Below, in pieces: positions 26,370-38,894 of a stretch of DNA of 64,000 nt (position 1 is its first letter; each line of letters opens with the position of its first letter). Both the position numbers and the translations under genes were made by a program. The stretch is from Leptoclinus maculatus. Taxonomy: Eukaryota; Chordata; Actinopteri; Perciformes; Stichaeidae. The notes beneath the pieces were generated by a model. It was not told where the DNA came from. It searched no databases and saw only the letters and a list, made by a program, of their open reading frames with translations. Location: the NCBI GenBank assembly GCA_032191485.1, contig JAVDOI010000019.1, forward strand, positions 12,665,418 through 12,729,417. Direction: 5' to 3'.

Positions 26370-26846
26370 GCACGGACACATGGGACAGCAATGCCTTGGA
26401 TTTTCTTGTCCTCCAGATGTGGAGTATTGAATCGCTCAGGTCTGGGAGCAGGTTTTTTGAAGGCTGAACTGAGACGATCGAAATGCCCTTTTTATTCCTC
26501 TGCTGTCGTCCGGTGGGAGCTGGTGGCGGACTGCACCAGCTAAAAGCACCTGGGACATAATTTTATTAAGACGTTTCATGTCTCGCACAGTAGGATTTCT
26601 TCTGCTGCTGCGGCTCAAGAAATTGAGGAATTCAGCGCTTTGGCCAAGTGCTTTCTGTTCCCTCTGGACCCATTGACATAAAACTGAACCTCTTCCTCTC
26701 TGCAGCACTTTAGCCTAAGATGGACTGAGAAAATACGGACACACAAGGAGAGGAAGATTCAACACACACACACACTAAATGACTCCCCTGACATGGACTG
26801 TGAATGCAGCACGTCCATTCCATATCACAGTGGACACTTCCACGCA

Positions 26847-26889
<43 letters not shown>

Positions 26890-27037
26890 CTGACATAATA
26901 AAGCACCCAGAGTGACGCTGAACAAGCCATACAAGCCACTACAGGTGGTTCAATTTTAGCCAGTCCAGGTGTGCCTGTGTTGAAATCGGAGTGAATGGAT
27001 TTTACCCCTAACGTGAATGTATTTGCCCGTTTTGAAA

Positions 27038-27080
<43 letters not shown>

Positions 27081-27365
27081 ACAGAGACGGAGTTTGAATG
27101 CAGAGGTATATTTACGAGCACAGTCCAGATTCAGTCCAGCTCTTTTCTGTAGGTTTGTGTACACTTTCAAAAACTGCCGTTCCAATGTTTATGATACAGC
27201 GTTGATTCATCTCCTATGACACTAAATTCAGAAAATCCTTGTTATTCCTACCTTTGTGCTCTTGTACAGTATTATTTGTATATATCTATATAAATATTAT
27301 GTTCATCTTTCGCCCCTTTTGTTTAATTGTTTTTGTACATGGTAATATTAAAGGATGATTACAAC
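26370..27365 (+). other. NTN4 3' UTR
   Basis: After the stop at 26369 there is no further coding signal until an ATTAAA poly(A) hexamer at 27347-27352 followed by T/G-rich sequence. Two TG repeats (about 26850-26885 and 27040-27078) would lie in the mRNA. The 3' end is inferred; an earlier site is possible. Confidence 0.55.
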
Positions 27366-27826
27366 TCTGTTCTCATTTTGACAGTTTTGGCCGTCATTTC
27401 TATCTGCTGTTATGATGTTTAGACGATCAGTTTTCCATAATAAGCAATTAACTTGGTGAGGACGACGTTAAAAAACCTGAAACAAACGATGGACAAAACC
27501 ACTGAAATTAGACCCACGTTGTAATAACTTTTCCTTTAAAGTCCCGGCTTCTGTACTGTGACGTGTGGTGCACAGTTACAAGAGGGATTTAAATCAAATC
27601 CATCACATTTTGGCTCCACTCACTTCCTTCACCTATTAGGAGGACGAGAAAGAGGTAAAAGGAAAACCTTGCTGTTTTTTAAAAATGTATGACCGGCGTG
27701 GCTCTCTGTCTTTGAAACTATGTTCCCAGAAACACTCTCTTCCCAGATGAACTCTCAGCAACAGTTGATATAACTGCCCAGGCCTTGAAATGGACAAAAA
27801 TATCCTTATCACCCGGCTCTCTTTCT

Positions 27827-27930
<104 letters not shown>

Positions 27931-28429
27931 CCCCGTGTCCCTTCAGATTAAGTCATCCATCAATCTCGCTCCCAAAACACTCTCCCCTACATTCACACAG
28001 TGCCACAGAATGTAGACCATAACAGAGAGGCCAGGGCGTGCACGCACGCACGCACGCACACACACACACTCTGTTTGGGTTTAGGCGGCCTGCGTGTCTT
28101 CCACCGCCTCCTCGCCCACTCACTGTGACGCGGTTGGCCGAGAGGTGTGGACACATTCCTGGCGTGTCGAGCAGCGCTCCGCGGCAGGCCGGGTCAGAGG
28201 TCACTCACCTGTCTGCCGGCCTAGCCTCCTCAACGAGAGGTGAGCCGGAGAGGATGGTTTTGTTTTTTTTCCCGGATAGCCTCTTGTACCCGTGTTTCCT
28301 CATTCACAGATTAGTGGCAGAGGGGTCACGGCTCCTCCTCGTTCCCGCCAGGCTGCTTCCAGACAGCAGGGGAAGGGGTGAGCGAGTGCATACGGGAAGA
28401 GGAATGTGACTGGAAGGAATGCCTCCGTG

Positions 28430-29152
28430 CCAGAGGTGGGAAGTAACTAAGTACATATTAATCAAGTACTGTACTTTACGTACTTGTGCTTCCAATTCAT
28501 GCCACTTTAAACTACGTTTTCAGAGGGAAAACTTTACCTTTTACGACATGTATCTCACAGGTTATCTCATATTTTAAAAGCATAGTACAAGCCTATAAAG
28601 TACAATGAATTGTTCAAATCTATCCAGTGGTTCCCAATCTTTGTGTTTCCATCCACTTATTACTTGTTGGAGCATCAAGATGAACAGTAATCCACCAGTG
28701 CTATCAAACCAACGCAAACAAAGAAGGTGCAACGAGGAGAGTCAGTCAACGATGGATGTCAATGTAGAAATCAAGATGGGAATGTGGCATTTATGCATTC
28801 ATTTTTTCAAAGATTAGTGAAATATTTGAAAACATACTTGTGTCACAGACCTTTGTTTTACCTTCTTCTTCTTCCTTCTCATACCTCTCTGGTGACCTTT
28901 CGGAGGGGGCCCGACCCGTAGGTTGGGAACCACTGGCCTGGACCAGCTCAAACTGTAGAAACAGAAATAAATGGTTAGCATGTGCAAAAATCTGCTATTA
29001 ACAAATGCTTTATTAAAACACAACATATTAAGCACACATTTTTTCGTGCTAATACTTCTGCACCTCATGTAGGAGGCTGACTGCGGGACTTCCGTTCATT
29101 TTTCCTCCTCGGGTACTTTTACTGAAGTAAAGTACTCGAGTACTTCTTCAAC
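28430..29152. repeat. AGTACT-type repeat, interrupted by a nested element
   Basis: The left end is AGAGGTGGGAAGTAACTAAG and the right end carries TACTTTTACTGAAGTAAAGT and GAGTACTTCTTC. These resemble the elements at 6596-7405 and 57840-58140. The interior is split by a separate inverted-repeat element at 28624-28936. Confidence 0.6.
28624..28936. mobile_element. Short hAT-like non-autonomous element (about 313 bases) with CCAGTGGTTCCCAA ends
   Basis: The left end reads CCAGTGGTTCCCAATCT. The right end, read on the opposite strand, is CCAGTGGTTCCCAACCT, giving a 17-base terminal inverted repeat with one mismatch. CAGTGGTTCYCAA termini are characteristic of the hAT (Charlie-like) superfamily. 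No transposase frame is present and I could not see a clean 8-base target duplication. Confidence 0.7.
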
Positions 29153-29504
29153 GAACATGCAGACCTTCAGGTCGGTCGGAGGAAGGAGGTGTTTAATGTG
29201 GGAACTGGCCTTGAAGCGTAGACTCAACAGGGAGCCACAAACACATGAACCACGGATCTCCCCTCTCTCTCTCTCTCTCTCTCTCACTGTCTCTCTTGCT
29301 CGCCCCCCCCCCCCCCCCACTCATTGTCCCCAGATTGACTGGCCATTCTCAGCCCGTGATGGAGATGTCCTGTGGGGGGGGTGTTGCATGGTGTGGGAAA
29401 CTGGTTGATGAATGAGTGTTTGGCACGCTTGCACAGATGCATAGTTTGCTCCAGTATAGCGTATATGTGTGTGTGTGTGTGTTATTGTAGTAATGACGAA
29501 TACA

Positions 29505-29542
<38 letters not shown>

Positions 29543-30025
29543 CACGAGTGTGTGTGCCTGTGTGAGCACAATGCCCCGCTTGTGTTGCTATAGAATGGAG
29601 TTATGGCCTTTGTCCCGTCAGCATTCTTGTGTTGCTATTGGCCGCGGAGTGCATGGCAGCTCCCGCAGGCTCGGGGACAATAACCCCCCCCCCCCACCCA
29701 CACACACACACACACCTTCCACTCCTCTCCCTGGGAGTCACAATGCTCCTCTTCGGCAGCACCCCATCACCCTGAGACAGACATGGGTGTCACACAGCTA
29801 CAAGCACCCAGAGGTCCCGAGGGAAGCCGGAGGGAGGGAAACAAATATGGAGAGAGGGGATTTCTTCTCAGGGAGAGGAAGTGTGTGCTGGATAAGTGAG
29901 TCATGTGGTCAGTATTATCCCATCAGCTGTGATTCACTTACAGAGGAAATTAGAAGATTATGGCATAAAACCAGACCGAAACAGACCTTCAGCTGAAAAT
30001 ATCCAGCCCTGTCCTTTTCTTAATT

Positions 30026-30059
<34 letters not shown>

Positions 30060-30599
30060 CAGGAATGTTTCTCTATACCTGCAGATCACCGGAGCAAGCC
30101 AGAACAGGGAGGGCGGTGTTGACATAGCAGAGTGATTGAGACGCTACCGCTGATTATTATACAGCCATGAAAACAAGGAACCTGATGTCATCGCGTTATT
30201 ATGAACGAACCCACGCATCAACGTGACAAGTCAGGACACAAAACAAAAAAACAGATTAAAACATCAGAGGCTGTCAAGTAGACGACGTTAACACGCGGCC
30301 TCACCGACCAGAGCAGGCAGGAGACGTGTTTGTTTACAGGCAAAGCATCGGTGTTTTCACCGCAATGGCTTCCTTTCACTGACATTATCAATGAAAACAG
30401 TTTGCAAAGCTGCACGTCTGTTTATGAACTTCTATTCTTGTGAGGTCCAGGTGACGAACCCTTTATTGCAAAAGGCCTCGATTTTATGGTTAGACAAGTA
30501 CGAACGAGGATTTATTTGAATCAGATGATTGATGCATTTGTTCTGTCGTAATTTATTTAATAATGAAATGTTATTGCTGCCCCATGACATCAACACAAG

Positions 30600-30765
30600 T
30601 TAAAGGAACAGTTTGGTATTCTGGGGAATATGCTTATTTGTTTTCTTGCAGAGATGAGAGAAGATCAATCTCACTTTTGAACGGTAAATACTGCCAGCAG
30701 CCGTTTAGCTTAGCTTAGCTTAGCACGACGACTTGAAACAGGGGGAAACAGCTAGTTTTTAATCC
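30600..30765 (+). repeat. Dispersed fish repeat with TTAGCTTAGCTTAGC signature
   Basis: The pattern is AAAGGAACAGTTTGGTATTC, then GAGATGAGAGAAGATCAATC, GCCAGCAGCCGTTTAGCTTA and GAAACAGGGGGAAACAGCTA. The fragment at 5855-5925 shares AGCTTAGCTTAGCATAAAGA and CTGGAAACAGGAAG. It is a common percomorph intronic repeat from general knowledge; its class is uncertain. Confidence 0.7.
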
Positions 30766-31519
30766 TTTCAAAATAAGTGTAAAAATGAATGAAATTGGGA
30801 TTTTATGAGCCGGACTATTTCTTTACAGCGACGTCAAGAATACAGATAAAAAACAAGCATAGTTCCCATAATTAATCCCTTGAAGCTTTAAGTTTTGTCT
30901 GAGAGAAAAAGCAGTAAAACAGTTTAAAGTTTTCTAGTAAACAAACTAAAGTTATGTTTGTTCGGGATTAAAGGTAACAAACTCAATTGGTTAATTTCCT
31001 CCCAATAAAACGTTTGCAAAAGCAGAAGATTGCTTGTAGCCAACTGTATCTGTTTATTGTTTGGGGCTGGGCGGGTAGTGTACTCTGGCTTTTATCAGCT
31101 TGTTTGCTGAAAACAAGGAGTCATGAGAAAAGTGACATTGAAATGTGCTGTAAAACCAAAACAATGAGCTAAAAGAAGCACCAAAGCAAAGTTGAGCTGT
31201 GATAAATGTGTGTGTTTTGTTTTTATTCAATGTCAAACTAAAAATTGCTTAACGCAGCTTTAAAGATAGACGTTATCGAATCAACACGAGGTCCTCAGAA
31301 GTATTGTAACAGAAGAAAAAAAGTGTTTTTATGAGAGAGTGCAGATGAAAAGAGGACAGGGAGGGAGGGAGGGAGAGAGGGAGAGTTAGCGTGTGTGGAC
31401 ATGACGACGGTGAAGGCCCGAGGACATGGAGGGAGAAAAACATTAGAGGTTATTCACAGGCATCGCATGGCACATCATCACATACCTCTTTCTGTAAGTC
31501 ACTCAAAAACGCCCCTTAA

Positions 31520-31552
<33 letters not shown>

Positions 31553-33285
31553 TTACCACACTGTTCAACGGGGGTTTAACAAGGCTTGTATGGATCAGTT
31601 CCCCACTAATCAGTACATGAGAGGGATTCTTCACATGCAGTCAGGTTGCGTGTGTTGAGATTAAAAGTCCTCCTTCAGGCGCTATTTCCTGGACGAGGCC
31701 ACCCCTCCCTTCATTCTCTCATAGAGATGTTTGATGTGAAATCGCTGTGATATTTAGACATTGTGTAATAATAACACTCCATAATCTCTTTCACAAGATT
31801 CCTTCTCCTGTATACTCACACAGCAGACTTTAACGTGTTGTTGTCTTATAGAAACTTGCACTGATAGGATCTACACAGTGAGTGCCACCAGCCCCCATTA
31901 ACCAGCATGCAGCGCTACACCTGCATCTCACAAGAGTTTAAAATACCTCCTAAAGGTACAACCGCATGGGCCTCAGGACGAATACACACACACTCGTTAT
32001 CCATGAAGGTTGAAGCCTCTCAGGGTTAAACGCAGTGGTATTCTGACTTTTTATTAAGTAAAAGTAGCAGTACAAACCTCTAAAAAATACTCTATTATGA
32101 GTAAAAGTCCTGCAGAAAAAGTGTAGAAGTATTATCAACAAAATAGTGTTATGTAGAATGTGTCCTTTCACGCTGTTTTAATCATTATATATTGTATATC
32201 ATTATGGAGGAATTACCATGTAAGGAAGGGTAGAGCTAATTTTAATGTTTTATATACAGTTGTATATTTAATCTATAACAATGCATTATTTTATATTATG
32301 ATCATGATCCGTTCTACCTCGGTTGTGTGTTTATAGGCTTCATAGTACTTTTACTACTTCAGGTCTTGGTTAGTAAACAAGTACAATGTTGTATTTAAGT
32401 ATTTTCATTTTCTGCTACTTGAAAGAGTAAGAAAGGGAAACATTGTTATTTTTTTCACCCTAATACATTTATTTGACAGCTGGAATTAAACTAAACTTAT
32501 GATCAACATAAGATATGATTAATTTCTATAGATTAAACTATGAAAAACCACCTCATCAGCATCAGCAACAACATTAAAATGCTGCTTACATGTTAATACA
32601 TCAGTAACAATAATCACAAAATATAATATAATATATAATTATTATTATTATTATTATATTCTTTATAGTGGGTTCTTTTGATGCTTTAATGATATTTTGC
32701 TGACAATATGTGCTTTTATGTGCTTTTATGTAAGAAACTTCTACTCGTGATTGAGTATTTTTATACTGTGGTATTGTGGCTTTTGATTTTACTTTTGAAT
32801 AAAATTGACTTAAACCAAAGCTATAAACACTGGTTTGGTTGTAGTGATTGTGTGAACAAAGTCATTGGGGCTAGATGTGATTGTAAACAGTACAACGGCG
32901 CCCTCTAGTGGTATAAAAGTACATTACATCTATCTTATCATCAGTGTAAAGCAGTGATTTTGTCCAGTCCCTCTTTAGCTTGTTAATTATTTTCATTAAA
33001 AAAGTGACACTGTGACATAACACACAATGAACTACTAAATTACACATAGGCCCACTAGAGCACCACAATGCAACAACTATAAGAAATACTATTAAACTAC
33101 TAATTAATATAAATAACTTAAAACTACAATAATACTATCATCTAAGAGTGATATTAAACTGATAAACAGTACATTGACAGTATAATATAACTTTAAACAC
33201 ATTGTTAAATAGAAGATAGGTGAACATTTTACACCCTCACCACGTCATCATAAAAAAAACAACAACAACAACGTCACGTATCGAG

Positions 33286-33377
33286 GACGCGCTCGAGCCA
33301 ACACCACGCGACAGGGACTTGACAAGATGGCGACCAGTTTAGAAACAGAGGAGTTACGGCCGTGAAGGAGAGGCTCG
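33286..33377 (+). other. USP44 non-coding first exon / promoter-proximal region (inferred) with upstream ORF
   Basis: A CpG-rich patch includes AAGATGGCGACC, which matches the YY1-type initiator element. A 12-codon upstream ORF starts at 33326 (MATSLETEELRP, stop at 33364). A donor-like GAGGCTCG|GTAATG at about 33377 could splice to the acceptor CCCCTCTAG at 35210. The link to USP44 is an inference from position and strand. Confidence 0.5.
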
Positions 33378-35210
33378 GTAATGCTGCTTTTATTTCCCAC
33401 ATACATTCATTTGTAATAAACGTGTAACAGCGGAGCCGATGGGGCGTTTGTTGTCGATTGAACACAATCAAGTCGGGTTGTTTCAAAAGCCGAGCTGATG
33501 CGAGCTGACCTCCGGGACAACCCGTGAACTTGTTAGGATTATCGCAGCTAGCCCGGCAGGCTAATGCTAGCTAGCATGCTAGGCTAGGGCTCACTAATCT
33601 CTTTAATAAATACAAGACAAACAGCAGAGCTGACACACGTGACGCGTGTCGTGTATTGTTGTATTTCAACCTGTGTTATACATGTATTATGTTAGTATTG
33701 TTACAGTGGTTTACGTGCTCTTTTGTGTATGATTTCAGTGTTTTGTAATCACTTCATAGCTGTATCAATTACACGCTATAGCGGTGGCTAGCTAACCTTA
33801 GCTTGGGAGAGGCAACGCTACTTTAAAAGTTGGATTGTTTCGACACGTGTTGTTTTTGCTGTTATGTCGCACGGTTTGTCGAAAGGCCAGAGGAGCTGGT
33901 TGTGTTTCGTTCTGGCTCGTTTAACCCGGGTTAATGTGCAGGCTAAGACCATGCAGTCCACAAGGACGAACCGGACACAACGCGCGCTAAACTTGCTGGT
34001 AAAACTTCAGAAACTCCAACAAACCCTCCCAATAGTCTTTCACAATATTCACCCTCTACGAGTCAAACCTCGTGGGTGATTACTAACTCATAGGGTAGAT
34101 AATCCTCCGCGCGGTACTCATGTGGACGTTGAAGTTGCTGATTACAGTGACATCGAAGTGCCACGTTTATTCTGCACTTTTTATAGCTCAACTAGATGCC
34201 ACCTGCAGAATCAACCGACATGATTGCATGCTCTGTGCTCAACAGGATCTGCCAATTAATTATATCACAACAGCTGCAGACACTTACAGCAGCACAATCC
34301 GATCAACATGTACTGGATAAATACGCCCCCTCCCACAAAATCACTGGTAACCAAACGCTCTGAGTCACACTTGTGTTAAATGTCATGCATTAGACACTAG
34401 AGCAGAACGAAATGAAGTTAGAAACCTAATGTTTCCTTGCACTCCCATCTTTCCTTCTCCCCCCAGCAGTCACTTTTTCTTTCACTGGTTTCCACTCTTT
34501 CATTTCCCCCAGCAAAGGTAGTCCTGTACCCAGACAAAGGCTGCACCACTTTGCAAGCTCAGTCCCCCCTTTTGTTGAGTAATCTTACTTCTTTGACCTC
34601 AGTGGGGGGGCTGATAGGGCTCAGCCCACTCAAGGAGCCCCACTTTCTCTGCTGAGGTGCACCAACCCCCCCAGGGATGTGAAAAGAAGCCAGGGGAGGC
34701 TGAGTGTAAACTGATTGTTGGGTTTTAGATTGAGTTTAGTTGTTATTTCCTCTGGAGCTTATTAGCTGTCCATCACATCAGAAAGTGTTGTGCCAGCTGG
34801 TTTTTTATTTCTTGGTTACTATCTCAGGATAAGCTCAAAATCTTGTTGCTGGTTTCACATTCGGGTTCAACAGGTCATGTTAACTCACGCACCTCTCTGA
34901 GTGTCAGTGGAAGTGCCTGGCAACACTCAGTGCAGTCATGTTTATCAACCGGTTATTTATCTGTGTTTCTGTTAGGAAACCCTAAAGCCTGCTCACCACC
35001 TGGCAGTTAACTGCGTGTAGCTATTGCCTCATAAAACAGAGTCATTGGAGGTTAGACGTAGAGATTTATTGTGTTTCCATGGAAAGAGCAGGATGTCATT
35101 ATGATAGGAAACACACCAAATGTGTTTGGCTTTTAGTGGTAGATGTAGAGCTTATAGATCTAACTCACTCTATTCGTCCTGACTGACCACATCTGTTTTC
35201 GCCCCTCTAG

Positions 35211-35362
35211 ACGCCACCATGCCCGGGGAGGGTCCCATTTCTCAGCACCAGTCATGGTGATATGAAGCCGGTGTGAAACGTTGACACACACACACAGACT
35301 CACACACAGACGGTCAGTTATTGACTGACACAGTCAGCCAGCTCGGTAGGCGGGCGCGTGTA
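35211..35362 (+). other. USP44 5' leader in the coding exon, with Kozak-consensus upstream ORF
   Basis: After an acceptor-like TTTCGCCCCTCTAG, the leader has GCCACCATGC, a near-perfect Kozak start at 35219. It opens a 13-codon ORF (MPGEGPISQHQSW, stop at 35258-35260) in a frame that ends before the main start at 35363. The main start has G at -3 and G at +4. Confidence 0.6.
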
Positions 35363-36914
35363 ATGGACAGGTGTAAGCATGTGGGGCGGCTGCGGCTGGC
35401 CCCAGACCACTCCATCCTCAACCCCCAGAAGTGGCACTGCGTGGACTGCAACACCAGCGAGTCTATATGGGCCTGCCTGGGCTGCGCTCACGTGGCGTGC
35501 GGCCGCTACATCGAGGAACACGCCCTGCAGCACTTCCAGCAGCAGCACCACCCGCTGGCTATGGAGGTTAATGAACTTTACGTTTTTTGCTACCTGTGTG
35601 ACGACTACGTCCTGAACGACAACGCCACCGGAGACCTGAAGCTGCTGCGTAGCACGCTCAGCGCCATCCAGAGCCAGCGCTATGAGGTCACCACCCGCAG
35701 TGGGCGCACCCTCCGCTCGGCGAGCGCCGCCCCCGATGCCCTCATGCCATCCGGTGCCCGCGAGCTGCAGCTGAGGGACGAGGACAGGATGTTCACGGCG
35801 CTCTGGCACCGCCGCAGGGCGCTCATGGGACGTGTCTTCCGCCTCTGGTTTGCGCTGACGGAATGCGGAAAGAAGAGGGAGGAGGAGGAGAGAAAGAGGG
35901 AGGAGGAGGAGGAGCAGAAAAGGGAGTCGCAGGAGAGGAGGCGGGCTGTAAAGAGGCAGCTACAGGAGGAGTTGGAGAATGCCCCTCTCAGGAAGAGCCG
36001 CCGTTTACGCTGGAAGAGCAAGAGAGTGGCTGAAGCGGCGGTCACAACGCCGTCTCAGAGGACGCGCAACAAGACAAAACCCCCTGTGACCCCACCTCTC
36101 ACCCGCAGGCCAAGGACTCAGAGCCCTGCCACCGTTATTCCCAGGAGAAGTGGAAGAACGAAAAAGGTCCAACCAACTCCCAAACCCTGCACCCGTTCGT
36201 CCACCTCCAGATCTAGGCCCAAACCCCCCTCAGAGACCCCCTGTTCTGCCCAAACACCTGTCCGCAAGCAGAGTACCAAACAGGGCGGCTCACCCTTCAA
36301 ACGGCGTCCCACGGTCACTCCTGGAGTGACGGGCCTGAGGAATTTAGGCAACACCTGTTATATGAACTCCATCCTGCAGGTGCTGAGCCACCTTCATGTC
36401 TTCAGGGAGTGCTTCCTGCGCCTGGATCTGACTCAGGCACTGGAGCTACTGGCGTCCGCCGTCCACGGCCAACTGGCAGGGAAGGCCCCGTCCATGTCGC
36501 CCCTGATCCAAAGGAGGGGGTTCCAGGCCAGTTCGGGTTCTGGGGCCGGGCTCAGCGGCGGGGCGTCCCGGACCCGCAGCATGGAGCTGATACAACCCAA
36601 AGAGCCCAGCTCGAAGCACATCTCCCTCTGCCACGAGCTGCACACCTTGTTCCAGGTGATGTGGTCGGGCAAGTGGGCGCTGGTGTCGCCTTTCGCCATG
36701 CTCCACTCGGTGTGGCAGCTGATCCCGGCGTTCAGGGGCTACGCCCAGCAGGACGCTCAGGAGTTCCTGTGTGAGCTGCTGGACAAAGTGCAGCACGAGC
36801 TGGAGAGCACCGGCAAGCACACGACCACAGCGGGAGTCCCACAGAAACGGCTCATCAAGCAGGTGCTCAGTGTGGTCAACACCATCTTTCATGGGCAGCT
36901 CCTCAGCCAGGTAC

Positions 36915-36974
<60 letters not shown>

Positions 36975-38894
36975 TCCTATCACTTTACATCTTTAAATGA
37001 AGGTTAAGCTTCCAGCGCTGACAATCAGAGGAATAGTTGCTTGCTTTCTAAATAACAGCACTCACTTCTTGACAAAAAAAAATCCCTTTTTTATGTGCTT
37101 ACAGTGTGATTGTTCGACCTGGTTTAGCACTTTTAGAAACAGACGATATTTGGATGTATTTGATTTAAAGTTCAGCATCACTTTAAAGTGACTGATGGAG
37201 GAGAAACATGTAGAGAGTTAGTGTGAGGACAAGAGATTAGTGTCTACTTGTGGAGGCTGTGACACCTGCTCCTGCTGAATAGAGGGCTGTGTAGTGTTCA
37301 GGGGGCCTCGGCCCACTTTTATTTATTTAATATAGTTGATAAAGTATCAAGAGACAACAGCGCACAGGGTGGCAAGGACAGAAGGAACCAGAATTAAAAT
37401 AATATTATATTATGTCTTTGATTCCCTCCCTCTCGTCTGCAGGTGACGTGTCTGGCCTGCGACCATCGCTCCAACACCGTGGAGCCTTTCTGGGATCTGT
37501 CTCTGGAGTTCCCCGAGCGGTACCACAGTAACAGCCGGGAGTCGGCCGCTCACGCCTCGTGCCATTTGACGGAAATGCTGGCCAAGTTCACGGAGACGGA
37601 AGCGCTGGAGGGAAACATCTACGCCTGCGAGCAGTGTAACTGTGAGTTTAGATCACGTAAACATAAACACACATTTTATCTGTTAACCCTCTCTGTCTGT
37701 CTGTCTCTCTCTATCACTCTCTATCTGTCTGTCTCTCTCTATCACTCTCTGTCTGTCTCTCTCTCTCTATCACTCTCTGTCTGTCTCTCTCTCTCTCTGA
37801 AAAATAAATCAAATAGTCATAAGAACTATTTACACATTTATTAAATAATAAATAAGTCCTACCGAGCTGATCCTTGCACACAAAGCTGAGGCGACGCTCG
37901 GTGGACTAACATCTGTACTGCGCTCTGCCAACCCTCTTCTTCTTTGTTTTGTTTGCAGCAGCTCGACGGCGGTCCTCCTCCAAACCGGTCCTCCTGACTG
38001 AAGCGCAAAAACGGCTGATGGTCCACAAACTGCCTCAGGTCCTGAGGCTTCACCTCAAACGCTTCAGGTAGGATCCTGTTGCACCAGAGTCAGTCGGTCT
38101 CTGTAGCGACCTGTCAATCAAAGAGTGGCCCCGCCCTAAAGCATACCCTGCTTTATGGTCTATTTGACTCTAAATTGACCATAATTTACTAAATGAACAT
38201 CATGCTGTATTGAAGAAGACTTGAAACTAGAGATTGAGACCATAAACTCATGTTTACAATGTTTACTGAGGTAATAAATCAAGAGAGAAGTAGAGTCATT
38301 TTCTCATAGACTTCTATACAACCAGAGGAGTCGCCCCCTGCTGGTCAGTAGAGAGAATGCAGCTTTAACACGTGAAGCATCGGCTTCATTTCTGTCCCTT
38401 AAACTACATTGCTTGCGGTCTTGCGATTGGTCCTCAGGTGGTCCGGGCGGAACCACCGGGAGAAGATCGGAGTCCACGTGAGCTTCGACCAGCTCCTGGA
38501 CGTGGAGCCCTACTGCTGCCGAGAGCCCAAAGTAGTGCCCTGCTCCGGCCCCAGCAGTCCCAGCAGTCCCGCGGGCTCGCCGCGCCCCAAGCACTTCCTG
38601 TACGACCTCTCCGCTGTGGTGATGCATCATGGGAAGGGCTTCGGCTCCGGCCACTACACCTCCTACTGCTACAACACAGAAGGAGGTGAGCGTGGCAGGA
38701 TTTGATTGGTGCATCTCTTTTAAACTGTTAAATTTGTCTGATCACTGATTGGTTGTTGTTGTCCTGCAGGCTTCTGGGTTCACTGTAATGACTCTAAGCT
38801 GAATGTGTGTTCGGTGGAGGAGGTCTGCCGTGCTCAGGCCTACATCCTCTTCTACACACAGCGAGTAACTCAGGACAAAGACCGGCCGCTATAA
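35363..38894 (+). CDS. usp44: USP44, ubiquitin carboxyl-terminal hydrolase 44, complete
   Basis: USP44 is a nuclear deubiquitinase; the mammalian enzyme restrains APC/C-CDC20 in mitosis and removes ubiquitin from H2B. Coding exons: 35363-36910, 37443-37641, 37959-38067, 38438-38685 and 38770-38894. Frame closes to 742 aa (human 712). Residues 1-80 form a ZnF-UBP domain (RCKHV, WHCVDC, WACLGC, CYLCDDYVLNDNATGDLKLL). Residues about 170-210 are a Glu/Lys/Arg-rich coiled coil, followed by a basic Ser/Pro-rich linker. The USP domain starts near 322 with GLRNLGNTCYMNS (nucleophile Cys332), includes GYAQQDAQEFLCELLDK and CxxC zinc pairs (LACDH, YACEQCN), and has the His box GSGHYTSYCYN (His691) and HCNDSK (Asn708/Asp709). 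All catalytic residues are intact. The first exon carries two thirds of the protein. Convergent with METAP2. Confidence 0.98.
36916..36969 (+). repeat. (CA)n microsatellite directly after a USP44 splice donor
   Basis: About 54 bases of CA starting 5-6 bases after the exon 1 donor GTACGA at 36911. Confidence 0.95.
37690..37800 (+). repeat. (TCTG)n/(TC)n low-complexity tract, USP44 intron 2
   Basis: Repeating CTGTCTGTCTCTCTCTATCA blocks, a compound TCTG/TC/TATC microsatellite beginning about 50 bases after the exon 2 donor. Confidence 0.9.
38108..38368 (-). repeat. Dispersed repeat family A, minus orientation, USP44 intron 3
   Basis: Reverse complement of the element at 19948-20182 and 53784-54030: CCGCCCTAAAGCATACCCTG, then ACTAAATGAACATCATGCTG, then GAGGAGTCGCCCCCTGCTGG. 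The two plus copies both read CCACCAGGGGGCG where this copy reads the complement of CCAGCAGGGGGCG, so it differs at the end. Confidence 0.9.

Noticed and set aside
35318..35809. 163-codon minus-strand frame opposite USP44
   Set aside because: Shadow of the GC-rich USP44 coding exon; the plus frame has full homology and the minus frame none.
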